A stretch of DNA of 5,992 nt from Candidatus Zixiibacteriota bacterium (GTDB lineage: Bacteria > Zixibacteria > MSB-5A5 > GN15 > FEB-12). Location of the stretch: contig JAUXBO010000163.1 of NCBI GenBank assembly GCA_030619345.1, positions 1 through 5,992 on the forward strand. The letters run 5' to 3'. Made by a program: the position numbers and the translations under genes. A model generated the notes under the pieces. It did no database searches. It was not told the origin of the DNA and saw only the letters and a program-made list of their open reading frames with translations. Positions 1 to 5,347 of this stretch are shown here, piece by piece. Position 1 is the first letter of the stretch. Each line of letters begins with the position of its first letter.

Positions 1-1363
1 CACCGGGGAATGATTTGCGCGTTTCGTTGGGGACGCCTTCAAAGGCGAGTTGGCAACGTTCTTCGATTGTCTGCAGGGCGGTAGGAATGTCGTCCGAGGG
101 TCCCCAAAATATCAACTGGGAGTCTTCGGACGCAGCACCGAGTTGGTCGCGAACGGTATCGAACAGTTTGGTCAACAGTTCCGGGTTATCCCGTTCACTG
201 CAGGCGAGATTGGGATGGTCGATACAGGCGATCACTTTGAGACGTTGGGCGAGTTCATCTCCAAAGGTTTGTCCCGGTTGGGTGAAGTGTCCGATTAAAG
301 ATGCAAAACCGGGCAGATTGACGGCGTGGAACTCATAATCTGAACTGTCGGTATCAGGGAGCGAAAGGTAGTTGGCACCGTCGATATCGAGTTTCGTAGA
401 ACTAATTTCCCAGTCCGTCGGAGATGTGATGCGCTCATTGAGCACGCGAGCAATTTTGAGCAGCGCTTTTTGCCGGAAGGCTTCGTTGTGGGTCAGTTCG
501 GGAATCCACTTGATATGGGCGACCCCTTTGATCTCGACCCGTGTGCCGCCTGTGATGGAGACGTTGACATCCTCGCGGGCGGCACCAATACCGGTGCGCA
601 CTTTACCGGATGAGCGGACCAGGTAGCGCAGGTATTGGGCAGCTTCGGCGGATTCTGCGGGCGTGAGCATGTCAGGATAGGTGACGGTTTCGATCAGGGG
701 TATGCCGAGGCGGTCGGTTTTGTAGATGCGCCAGTGGCCGATGTCGGAAACTTCACGGCAGGAGTCCTCTTCAATAGAAATCTGAATGATGCGAATCTTT
801 TTGTTTGAGATTGGTATCTCGCCTTCGATTCCGACAATGCCGGTGCGCTGGAATCCGGCCGGAATGGAGCCATCGAGATACTGCTTGCGGGCTATATGCA
901 ATTCGCCGACGACATTGCAGCCGAGCATGAGCGTGATTTCGACCGCTTTTTCGAGCGCATCCATGTTGAGCGGGAAAGGCGGGGTGTCGTCGATATCGTA
1001 GGTGCAGGCAGTTTTGTCTTTGATGCGATAGATTATATTTTTTCGGGTACGGAACTCCATCAGGGCGGTGCCATCGTATTCGCCCAGTTCCGAGAGTGTC
1101 GGGCGCATGTGCCGGATTAACTCGGCGTCGTAATCTTCATGCTCCTGATAGAATCCGGCCGGACAGCGGCAGAACAGTTTTTGGTCAGTCAGTAATTGCT
1201 GGTGAATTTCCAAACCGCATTTGAACCCAAGGTCCGAGTAGGTCTTGTTGGTAGCTTCGGAAATCGGGAGGTAGTCAAGCTGCTGTTTTGTCGTTTCGTA
1301 CAGGTGGGCCCCGATTGGCTGCGGCTGCTTTGTTTTGCTGTCTATTTCGGTCACTATTTTCAT
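1..1363 (-). CDS. gatE: Glu-tRNA(Gln) amidotransferase subunit E (GatE), 3' end outside the window
   Basis: GatE works with the glutaminase-like subunit GatD: it phosphorylates Glu-tRNA(Gln) with ATP and amidates it to Gln-tRNA(Gln), an indirect cytoplasmic route to glutaminyl-tRNA. My translation gives 454 residues, open at the left edge. The GatB/E catalytic core starts near residue 47, with GLEIHQQL at 50-57, LFCRC at 63-67, RHMRPTLSELGEYD at 84-97, DGSIPAGFQRT at 164-174, IEED at 197-200 and RLGIPLIE at 218-225. E52, H54, E198/E199 and E225 sit where GatB/GatE proteins keep metal-binding or active-site acidic and His residues (family knowledge, aligned by eye). From about 320 an AspRS-like GAD insertion follows, with HAVNLPGFASLIG at 346-358 and EGVPNETR at 442-449. 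GAD is typical of GatE and absent from ordinary GatB. The C-terminal YqeY-like tail domain would lie beyond the edge. The start is the first in-frame ATG, with no clear Shine-Dalgarno. It leaves about 38 more residues before the core than archaeal GatE usually has. gatD is not in the window. Confidence 0.93.
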   Translation of the reverse strand, partial: MKIVTEIDSKTKQPQPIGAHLYETTKQQLDYLPISEATNKTYSDLGFKCGLEIHQQLLTDQKLFCRCPAGFYQEHEDYDAELIRHMRPTLSELGEYDGTALMEFRTRKNIIYRIKDKTACTYDIDDTPPFPLNMDALEKAVEITLMLGCNVVGELHIARKQYLDGSIPAGFQRTGIVGIEGEIPISNKKIRIIQISIEEDSCREVSDIGHWRIYKTDRLGIPLIETVTYPDMLTPAESAEAAQYLRYLVRSSGKVRTGIGAAREDVNVSITGGTRVEIKGVAHIKWIPELTHNEAFRQKALLKIARVLNERITSPTDWEISSTKLDIDGANYLSLPDTDSSDYEFHAVNLPGFASLIGHFTQPGQTFGDELAQRLKVIACIDHPNLACSERDNPELLTKLFDTVRDQLGAASEDSQLIFWGPSDDIPTALQTIEERCQLAFEGVPNETRKSFPG

Positions 1364-1442
1364 TCCGTTATATTTTAAATTCAGGAGAGGAAAGTACATC
1401 AGAAGTCGATTATTTTCAAGCGAAATAGGAACCTCGCCCTGT

Positions 1443-1500
1443 GGCAGAACCACTAAAGGGTTCTGCCCTACCTGTCGAAACCACAGGGGTTTCGACCTAC
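1443..1500. repeat. Two adjacent, related hairpins
   Basis: The first hairpin pairs GGCAGAACC (1443-1451) with GGTTCTGCC (1459-1467), a perfect 9-bp stem with a 7-base loop. The second pairs GTCGAAACC (1474-1482) with GGTTTCGAC (1488-1496), again 9 bp, with a 5-base loop. Both share the order GAAACC or GAACC, then AC, then GGTT, and both end in CTAC (1468-1471 and 1497-1500), so they look like two diverged copies of one palindromic unit. CCCTGTGG (1437-1444) is also complementary to CCACAGGG (1481-1488), which would allow an alternative fold across both. Neither is followed by a T-tract. Confidence 0.75.
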
Positions 1501-1565
1501 TGACGGAGTTAGTCTTTTTCCTTCGGACCTCGGCTCCAGATTCGGATAGGACGCAGAGCGGAAAG

Positions 1566-1580
1566 AACCACTTAGTGGTT
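1566..1580. repeat. Short palindrome related to the first upstream hairpin
   Basis: AACCACT (1566-1572) and AGTGGTT (1574-1580) are perfect inverted repeats around one base. The string AGAACCACT at 1564-1572 also occurs in the hairpin at 1443-1467 (from 1446), so this may be a partial or degenerate third copy of that unit. As a hairpin it would keep about 6 bp with a 3-base loop. Confidence 0.5.
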
Positions 1581-1629
1581 GACAAAATGGGAATTTATGT
1601 CGATATTAAACAATGTAAGGTTCGCCCCT

Positions 1630-1652
1630 GGGAACGCAGAGACTTCGTTCCC
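1630..1652. repeat. Inverted repeat, 7-bp stem
   Basis: GGGAACG (1630-1636) pairs with CGTTCCC (1646-1652) across a 9-base loop. No T-run follows on either strand. It is modest alone but belongs to the series of stems in this gap. Confidence 0.5.
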
Positions 1653-1706
1653 GCCACGAGAAGTGACAAATGAGGCGCTGGCCCTACAAACCATAATTAA
1701 GCTTTT

Positions 1707-1735
1707 GAATACCTCTCCGCAATGGGGAGGTATTC
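1707..1735. repeat. Strong hairpin, 12-bp stem
   Basis: GAATACCTCTCC (1707-1718) pairs with GGGGAGGTATTC (1724-1735) over a 5-base loop (GCAAT). All 12 pairs form, one as T-G wobble, making this the longest stem in the window. Four T bases precede it and only GTTTA follows on the plus strand, so it is a poor intrinsic terminator on the plus strand, and an A-run follows on the minus strand. Its place between divergent genes also argues against a terminator of either. It could be a mobile palindromic repeat or part of an unannotated RNA. Confidence 0.7.
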
Positions 1736-1826
1736 GTTTATGGGCAAGAATATTCCAAAAGTATTAAAGTTGGCGCACGAGGACGTACATCAGCCACGTA
1801 AGTATGTTCGAGACGCCAGTATTCCC

Positions 1827-1849
1827 GTCAGGAGCCCTGCGCTCCTGAC
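1827..1849. repeat. Perfect 9-bp hairpin
   Basis: GTCAGGAGC (1827-1835) is the exact reverse complement of GCTCCTGAC (1841-1849), with the 5-base loop CCTGC. The stem is GC-rich and has no following T-tract. It resembles the hairpins at 1443-1500 in size (9-bp arms, 5 to 7-base loop) but differs in arm sequence. Confidence 0.65.
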
Positions 1850-1857
1850 TTGTCATC

Positions 1858-1924
1858 GCCTTGTGCCCGGTGAATTTTCAGATTCGCCGGAGACAAGGCT
1901 CGCCGATCTGAAGATCAGCGGGCC
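1858..1924. repeat. Two further imperfect stems, mutually exclusive at their junction
   Basis: GCCTTGT (1858-1864) pairs with ACAAGGC (1893-1899), and inside it CCGG (1867-1870) pairs with CCGG (1887-1890) after a 2x2 internal loop. Next, GGCTCGC (1897-1903) pairs with GCGGGCC (1918-1924), with one wobble, and encloses GATC-TGAA-GATC (1905-1916). The two stems share bases 1897-1899, so the full forms cannot coexist, an arrangement that could switch or could be chance. Confidence 0.5.
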
Positions 1925-1972
1925 ACAATATCACACACGCCAAGTCACAGGTAAGCGGAGTCGAGAGATGGC

Positions 1973-2001
1973 TTGTACAACAGAATCAGTCGCCCTATAT
2001 T
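1973..2001 (+). promoter_or_regulatory. Candidate promoter directly before rqcH
   Basis: TATATT (1996-2001) matches the sigma70 -10 consensus in 5 of 6 positions. TTGTAC lies 17 bases upstream (1973-1978) as a weak -35, 3 of 6. Transcription would be expected to start about 7 bases after the -10, at or next to the A of the ATG at 2008, giving a leaderless message. That fits the lack of a Shine-Dalgarno sequence before this ATG. The match is by eye, and such hexamers are common in AT-rich stretches. Confidence 0.35.
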
Positions 2002-2007
2002 CTGCGG

Positions 2008-3678
2008 ATGCAAACCGCGCTGCACATCAGGGCTTTAGTCGCACAACTTCAAAGGGACATAGTTGGCGGTAAGATTATCGGCACCGAATTCTACAAAAAA
2101 GAACGCGCCGCCTACTTCTTTATCCGAAAAGGAAAAGAGAAAACAGCTCTGGGATTTGTCTTTCATCCGGCCGGACACGGTATCTTTGCGGTTCTGCCTT
2201 CCAAAATCAAGATAGATACTCGCGAGAAACCGTGGCCTATTTTCAATCTCAACGATGCCATAATCGTATCTGTCAGGCAACCGCATCTCGATCGTATGTT
2301 CCTGATCGATTTTGAGCGGGACGGCATAAAAATGTCGATTGCGATTGAAGCCCTTGGTCCCAACGGAAATATCTGGCTACTGGATCAGGATTTGCAAATT
2401 CTGGGAACGCTTCGAAAACGGAATTTCACTGAAGGACGAGCGTACGAACTGGCACCTTTCCCTGACCGGCTTGATCCCTATGAGCTTACCGTGAATAAAT
2501 TGTCGGTTCTTCTGACAGAAAATGAGAATCTGTCGCCCAGACTTCTGATTGAGAAAAAACTGATCGGATTCAATCGAACGCTCGCCCGGGAAGTTATCCA
2601 ACGAGCGGGAATTTGGGAACTAACCGACAGCGAGTTCAAAACTCAAGATGCTGCAAAACTGCTGGATGCAATCAAGTCGACCATCCAGTTGTTTGACAAT
2701 CAGGATGTCGGCTATATTTATCAGATTGCCAGAGGGCTTGAAGCGTATCCTTTCAAATTAAAGAGTCAGGACAGTGAACCGGAAAAAATTAAGTCACTGT
2801 CACTGGCCATTTTGGAATTGGTTACACGGCGGCAGGTGGCTATCGAAGAGCGCGACGAGCAGAAAAATGTCACAGATGCAGTCCGGCGCGTAATCAAAAA
2901 GCTACAAAAGAGAATCAAGAACGTTGAGGCCGATATTGAGCAAGCTTCCGACTACGAACATTACAAGCGGGTGGCGGAACTGATTCAGATCAATCTCGAC
3001 AAGATCAAAAAGGGAATGACTGAGTCCGAGCTTGAGGATATCTTTGTCGAACCTAATAGACTCCTGACGATAAAACTAAATCCGGCCCTCTCCCCGGTCG
3101 AAAACGCCGAAGAGTATTACAAAAAGCATCGCAAAGGGCGCGAGGGCTTGGATCTTCTCAGGCGGCGGCTTGAGATTTCTGAACAGGAACTAAAGCAATG
3201 GCAGATCGTCTTGTCGGAACTGGATGATAACTTTGATAATGCCTCGCAGCGCTATCAGCCGGAGCTGTTGGCTATCCTTCCTCGCGAAGCTGGCAAGTCG
3301 GTTGAGACAATCAGACTGCCGTATCGGGAGCATCAGCTAACTACCGGACTGACTATCTTTATCGGGCGCGATGGTTCCGACAATGACCGCACAACTTTTG
3401 AATTTGCCCGCCCGTACGAGTTTTGGTTCCATACCCAGCAGTGCCCCGGTTCGCACGTGGTGATAAAATTTCCACACAAAAACTTTGAGCCCTCCAAACT
3501 GGAAATCGAGGAAACCGCTGCAATTACTGCCTGGCATAGTAAAGCCCGCAAGGACAGTCTGGTCCCCGTCATATATACACAGCGCAAATATGTCCGCAAG
3601 CCGCGCAAGGCTAAACCGGGATTAGTGACGGTAGAGCGGGAGAAGTCGATCATGGTCAAGCCGGGGATGGGACAGTAG
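2008..3678 (+). CDS. rqcH: NFACT family protein, RqcH/Rqc2 homologue (ribosome-associated quality control)
   Basis: RqcH binds stalled 50S subunits carrying peptidyl-tRNA and recruits tRNA(Ala) to add C-terminal alanine tails that mark the nascent chain for degradation (known from Bacillus subtilis RqcH). At 556 residues it is full length for bacterial members (about 570). NFACT-N spans roughly 1-260 and carries LDR with D95-R96, matching by position the Asp-Arg pair needed for tailing in B. subtilis RqcH (D97/R98). A charged coiled coil covers about 270-345. The NPALSPVENAEEYYKKHRK block at 358-376 is the typical middle motif. NFACT-R runs from about 434, with TTGLTIFIGR at 445-454, NDRTTF at 459-464, FWFHT at 472-476, PGSHVVIK at 480-487 and YTQRKYVRKPRKAKPG at 523-538. 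The start at 2008 fits the family N-terminus; the upstream frame has no other usual start nearby and no Shine-Dalgarno is visible. Older names for the family are FbpA and fibronectin-binding protein. Nothing suggests truncation. Confidence 0.95.
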   Translation: MQTALHIRALVAQLQRDIVGGKIIGTEFYKKERAAYFFIRKGKEKTALGFVFHPAGHGIFAVLPSKIKIDTREKPWPIFNLNDAIIVSVRQPHLDRMFLIDFERDGIKMSIAIEALGPNGNIWLLDQDLQILGTLRKRNFTEGRAYELAPFPDRLDPYELTVNKLSVLLTENENLSPRLLIEKKLIGFNRTLAREVIQRAGIWELTDSEFKTQDAAKLLDAIKSTIQLFDNQDVGYIYQIARGLEAYPFKLKSQDSEPEKIKSLSLAILELVTRRQVAIEERDEQKNVTDAVRRVIKKLQKRIKNVEADIEQASDYEHYKRVAELIQINLDKIKKGMTESELEDIFVEPNRLLTIKLNPALSPVENAEEYYKKHRKGREGLDLLRRRLEISEQELKQWQIVLSELDDNFDNASQRYQPELLAILPREAGKSVETIRLPYREHQLTTGLTIFIGRDGSDNDRTTFEFARPYEFWFHTQQCPGSHVVIKFPHKNFEPSKLEIEETAAITAWHSKARKDSLVPVIYTQRKYVRKPRKAKPGLVTVEREKSIMVKPGMGQ

Positions 3679-3746
3679 AATAAACTTCATTTGTCGTATT
3701 TCTTAGCGAGCCAAGCAGAGGCGAGTTTTCCGCTTTCAGCCAATCC

Positions 3747-3780
3747 TTGACAATATCACTCTTAAAGGCTAAATTATAAT
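3747..3780 (+). promoter_or_regulatory. Sigma70-like promoter for the PAS-LuxR gene
   Basis: TTGACA at 3747-3752 is a perfect -35 hexamer. With the ideal 17-base spacer the -10 would be TAAATT (3770-3775), 4 of 6 matches. A perfect TATAAT lies at 3775-3780 but with a 22-base spacer, which is too long for the same -35. Transcription would begin near 3783-3788 and give a leader of about 290 bases before the ATG at 4079. A second TATAAT occurs at 3976-3981, inside the tandem repeat, without a good -35. Confidence 0.5.
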
Positions 3781-3781
3781 T

Positions 3782-3895
3782 ACAGTAGGTTTCTACAATG
3801 ACGAATTAAATATATAAAAAAAGGAACCCTGTACCGGGGGGAGGGAATCGGCACAGGGCGAATCTGGACGAAAAGGCTGAAGATCACAGTAGGTT
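3782..3895 (+). repeat. 10-bp direct repeat ACAGTAGGTT flanking the first leader hairpin
   Basis: ACAGTAGGTT occurs at 3782-3791 and again at 3886-3895, 104 bases apart. The first copy sits at the predicted transcription start. The second lies within the region enclosed by the GGGCGA/TCGCCC stem. They may be binding sites for one factor, a duplication bordering a small insertion, or chance. Confidence 0.4.
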
Positions 3896-3930
3896 ATGCC
3901 AGCATCGCCCAGGTTAAGTATCTTATACTT
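3827..3930 (+). promoter_or_regulatory. Structured 5' leader, possible cis-regulatory RNA of unknown class
   Basis: Three potential stems follow the promoter. (a) CCCTGTaCCG (3827-3836) pairs with CGGcACAGGG (3849-3858): 6 bp, one mismatch, 3 bp, with the purine-rich loop GGGGGAGGGAAT. (b) GGGCGA (3856-3861) pairs perfectly with TCGCCC (3905-3910) and encloses an ATCT/AGAT stem (3862-3865 with 3881-3884). It shares bases 3856-3858 with stem (a), so complete forms of the two compete. (c) AAGTAT (3916-3921) pairs with ATACTT (3925-3930) over a 3-base loop. Competing stems ahead of a regulator gene are what a riboswitch, attenuator or protein-binding leader could look like. GCACAGGGC and GGACGAAAAG faintly recall conserved parts of the GEMM cyclic-di-GMP aptamer, but the tetraloop hairpin between them is missing, so I assign no class. 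Confidence 0.4.
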
Positions 3931-3969
3931 CTAACATAGGAGTTTATTCCTTCCAGTCAATCAGCAGTT

Positions 3970-3993
3970 ATTACGTATAATGTTACGTATGAT
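3970..3993 (+). repeat. Tandem 12-bp repeat, RTTACGTATRAT twice
   Basis: ATTACGTATAAT (3970-3981) is followed without a gap by GTTACGTATGAT (3982-3993), identical in 10 of 12 positions. Each contains the self-complementary hexamer TACGTA, so the two cores are 12 bp apart, close to one helical turn. This is a plausible double operator about 85-110 bases before the PAS-LuxR start. The first copy also contains a perfect TATAAT (3976-3981). Which protein would bind is unknown; autoregulation by the downstream LuxR-type protein is a guess. Confidence 0.55.
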
Positions 3994-4067
3994 CGCTCAA
4001 CTGTAATTCTACGAGCTGATCAGGAGCGTCCCCATCGTACCAGCATCCGGCTGACCTGAATAGACCA

Positions 4068-4074
4068 AAAGGTG
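4068..4074 (+). promoter_or_regulatory. Shine-Dalgarno-like site of the PAS-LuxR gene
   Basis: AAAGGTG ends four bases before the ATG at 4079, leaving six bases between its AGG core and the start. An in-frame TAG at 4061-4063 closes the frame upstream, so this ATG is the first possible start. It is the clearest ribosome binding site in the window; gatE and rqcH lack one. Confidence 0.6.
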
Positions 4075-4078
4075 TATT

Positions 4079-5245
4079 ATGTTTGTGCGCAACAAAGACC
4101 AGGAATTAGCACAACTACTTGACCAGATTCCCGATTCACTGACAATTGTCAAGAACGGTCAGCTTGTATTTGTAAACGCCGTTTTTCGGGAGACATTTGA
4201 GGTCTACGAGGGGGAAATCGGTGACGGCATTGATCTTCTCAGTGTCGTGCACAAAGATGACCGGGATGAGTTTTCTCAAAGATTCCAGGACAGACTAAAC
4301 GGGAAACCGGTTCCGCAATTTGCGCGTTTTCGCTGCATAACTCTTCGCGGTAAAGAACTTCCTTGTGAAGAATCCGGCAAGGTTATCGATTATGATGACG
4401 GAAAGGCTGTACTTTTTATTGTCCGCGTCATCACGGAGCAGATCGAAGCGGAGCGACAGTTACAGATCGCCCACGAGCAGTTGGAATTGACTATACAGGC
4501 TCTCCCCGATCTATTTTTTGAACTCGATTTTGATGGTGTTATTCATGATTTTCGGGCTCCGAATCCGGGAATGTTGTATGTGCCGCCTGAGGAGTTCCTG
4601 GGCAAAAAACTAGCTGATATCCTCCCTCACCAAGCCGCCAAGACAATCATGCAGGGGCTGGAACAGGTTAAAATTGAAGGACGTAGTCATGGGCGAACCT
4701 ACTCGCTGGAGATAAAGGGGGAAGAATGCTGGTTTGAGCTCTCGGCAACCAGTAAAAGTGAGACGGTGAATTCCAAGAGACGGGTAGTCTGTCTGGTCAG
4801 AGATATTACCGACCGCAAAAAGAACGAGCAGGCCCTGACCGAAAAGAACATTGCTCTCAACCAGATTCTCGAACATATGGACCAGAAGAAAGAGGATTAT
4901 CGTAAGGGAATCCGGAGCGATATTTCTGGTAATATTCTTCCACTCGTAAAGAGACTGAGAAAGAAAGCGTTGCCGGAATGTGTAGACAATATTGACAAAC
5001 TTGAGGACAGTATCAAAATGATCCTGGCCACTTCATTCGGGGATCACGTTAAGACTCTTGAATCACTGACCTCGCGCGAGTCACAGATTTGTGAGATGAT
5101 TAAGGACGGTATGTCGACGAAAGAGATTTCGAACTCGTTGAATCTTTCAGAGTACACGGTCAGTAAACATCGGGAACATATCCGCGACAAACTCGGCATC
5201 CGTGGCCGCGCCATGTCATTGTCGACCTATCTGAGGTTGCGGTAG
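4079..5245 (+). CDS. PAS-PAS-LuxR-type transcriptional regulator
   Basis: This 388-residue protein has no signal peptide or membrane segment and should be a cytoplasmic one-component sensor and DNA-binding regulator. PAS1 spans about 8-120 (LDQIPDSLTIVKNGQLVFVN near 14-33, ending VRVITEQ near 115-121). PAS2 spans about 132-247 (LTIQALPDLFFELDFDGVIHDF near 137-158, ending RDITDRKK at 241-248). A charged helical linker at about 248-325 (EKNIALNQILEHMDQKKEDY, then ISGNILPLVKRLRKKA) probably forms a coiled coil and dimerises the protein. The C-terminus (328-388) is a LuxR/GerE helix-turn-helix: LTSRESQICEMIKDGMSTKEI, then the recognition helix around LSEYTVSKHREHIRDKLGI. There is no receiver domain and no histidine-kinase catalytic domain, so it is not an ordinary two-component protein. 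Its ligand and targets cannot be read from the sequence; I saw no clear heme or flavin signature. It is preceded by a long structured leader and followed by the DUF2339 gene. No specific gene name is justified. Confidence 0.92.
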   Translation: MFVRNKDQELAQLLDQIPDSLTIVKNGQLVFVNAVFRETFEVYEGEIGDGIDLLSVVHKDDRDEFSQRFQDRLNGKPVPQFARFRCITLRGKELPCEESGKVIDYDDGKAVLFIVRVITEQIEAERQLQIAHEQLELTIQALPDLFFELDFDGVIHDFRAPNPGMLYVPPEEFLGKKLADILPHQAAKTIMQGLEQVKIEGRSHGRTYSLEIKGEECWFELSATSKSETVNSKRRVVCLVRDITDRKKNEQALTEKNIALNQILEHMDQKKEDYRKGIRSDISGNILPLVKRLRKKALPECVDNIDKLEDSIKMILATSFGDHVKTLESLTSRESQICEMIKDGMSTKEISNSLNLSEYTVSKHREHIRDKLGIRGRAMSLSTYLRLR

Positions 5246-5347
5246 GAGGATAGAAAATAAGGTGGGAGCATAATTCTCCTAATCATGATATTCTAATCGG
5301 GATTTAAACCTTGTGCAATTTGACCGGGAATGATAGGTATTAGTCGT

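Larger units (their letters stand above)
1364..2007. other. Divergent intergenic region rich in inverted repeats, no gene seen
   Basis: This 644-base stretch lies between the start codons of gatE (leftward) and rqcH (rightward). The open frames across it give arginine- and serine-rich, low-information translations with no recognisable domain, so I call none of them a gene. Between 1443 and 1924 it holds at least eight potential stems, listed separately. They lie upstream of both genes, so they cannot be terminators of either. They look more like palindromic repeat elements of the REP/MITE kind, or remnants of a structured RNA. I did not recognise any named family. Confidence 0.7.
3679..4078. 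other. Intergenic region with promoter, structured leader and tandem repeat, no gene
   Basis: These 400 bases separate rqcH from the PAS-LuxR gene. No open frame of note is present. The first 65 bases hold no convincing terminator for rqcH: only short GC-rich patches around 3705-3733 without a stable stem and T-tract. The rest holds a good -35/-10 pair, several stems and a tandem 12-bp repeat, described separately. A leader of nearly 300 bases is long for a simple regulator gene and suggests regulation at the RNA or DNA level. Confidence 0.65.

Noticed and set aside
15..1120. Plus-strand open frames across 15-338, 372-626, 786-1001 and 896-1120.
   Set aside because: They lie antisense to gatE, whose minus-strand frame runs unbroken with strong family motifs. 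Their translations show no domain.
1196..2072. Plus-strand open frames spanning the gatE start and the intergenic gap.
   Set aside because: The translations are low in information and carry no domain. They run through inverted repeats, and some overlap gatE or rqcH in another frame.
2035..3659. Minus-strand frames inside rqcH.
   Set aside because: They are shadows of the well-supported NFACT coding frame.
3679..3745. Intrinsic terminator after rqcH.
   Set aside because: The patches around 3705-3733 pair for only three or so bases, and there is no stem followed by a T-tract.
3836..3858. G-quadruplex in the leader loop.
   Set aside because: The run of six G plus GGG and a later GGG does not give four separated three-G tracts with short loops, and the last tract is used in the hairpin stem.
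3849..3910. GEMM (cyclic-di-GMP-I) riboswitch.
   Set aside because: GCACAGGGC and GGACG-AAAG are reminiscent, but the hairpin with the GAAA tetraloop between them is missing and the 3' part does not fit. It is kept only as a lead within the leader finding.
4610..4876. Minus-strand frame of 88 codons inside the PAS-LuxR gene.
   Set aside because: It is antisense to a gene with clear PAS and helix-turn-helix motifs and has no recognisable content.
5246..5347. Terminator or promoter between the regulator and the DUF2339 gene.
   Set aside because: Only a 4-bp GGAG/CTCC pairing near 5266-5280 and AT-rich patches were seen, too weak to call.
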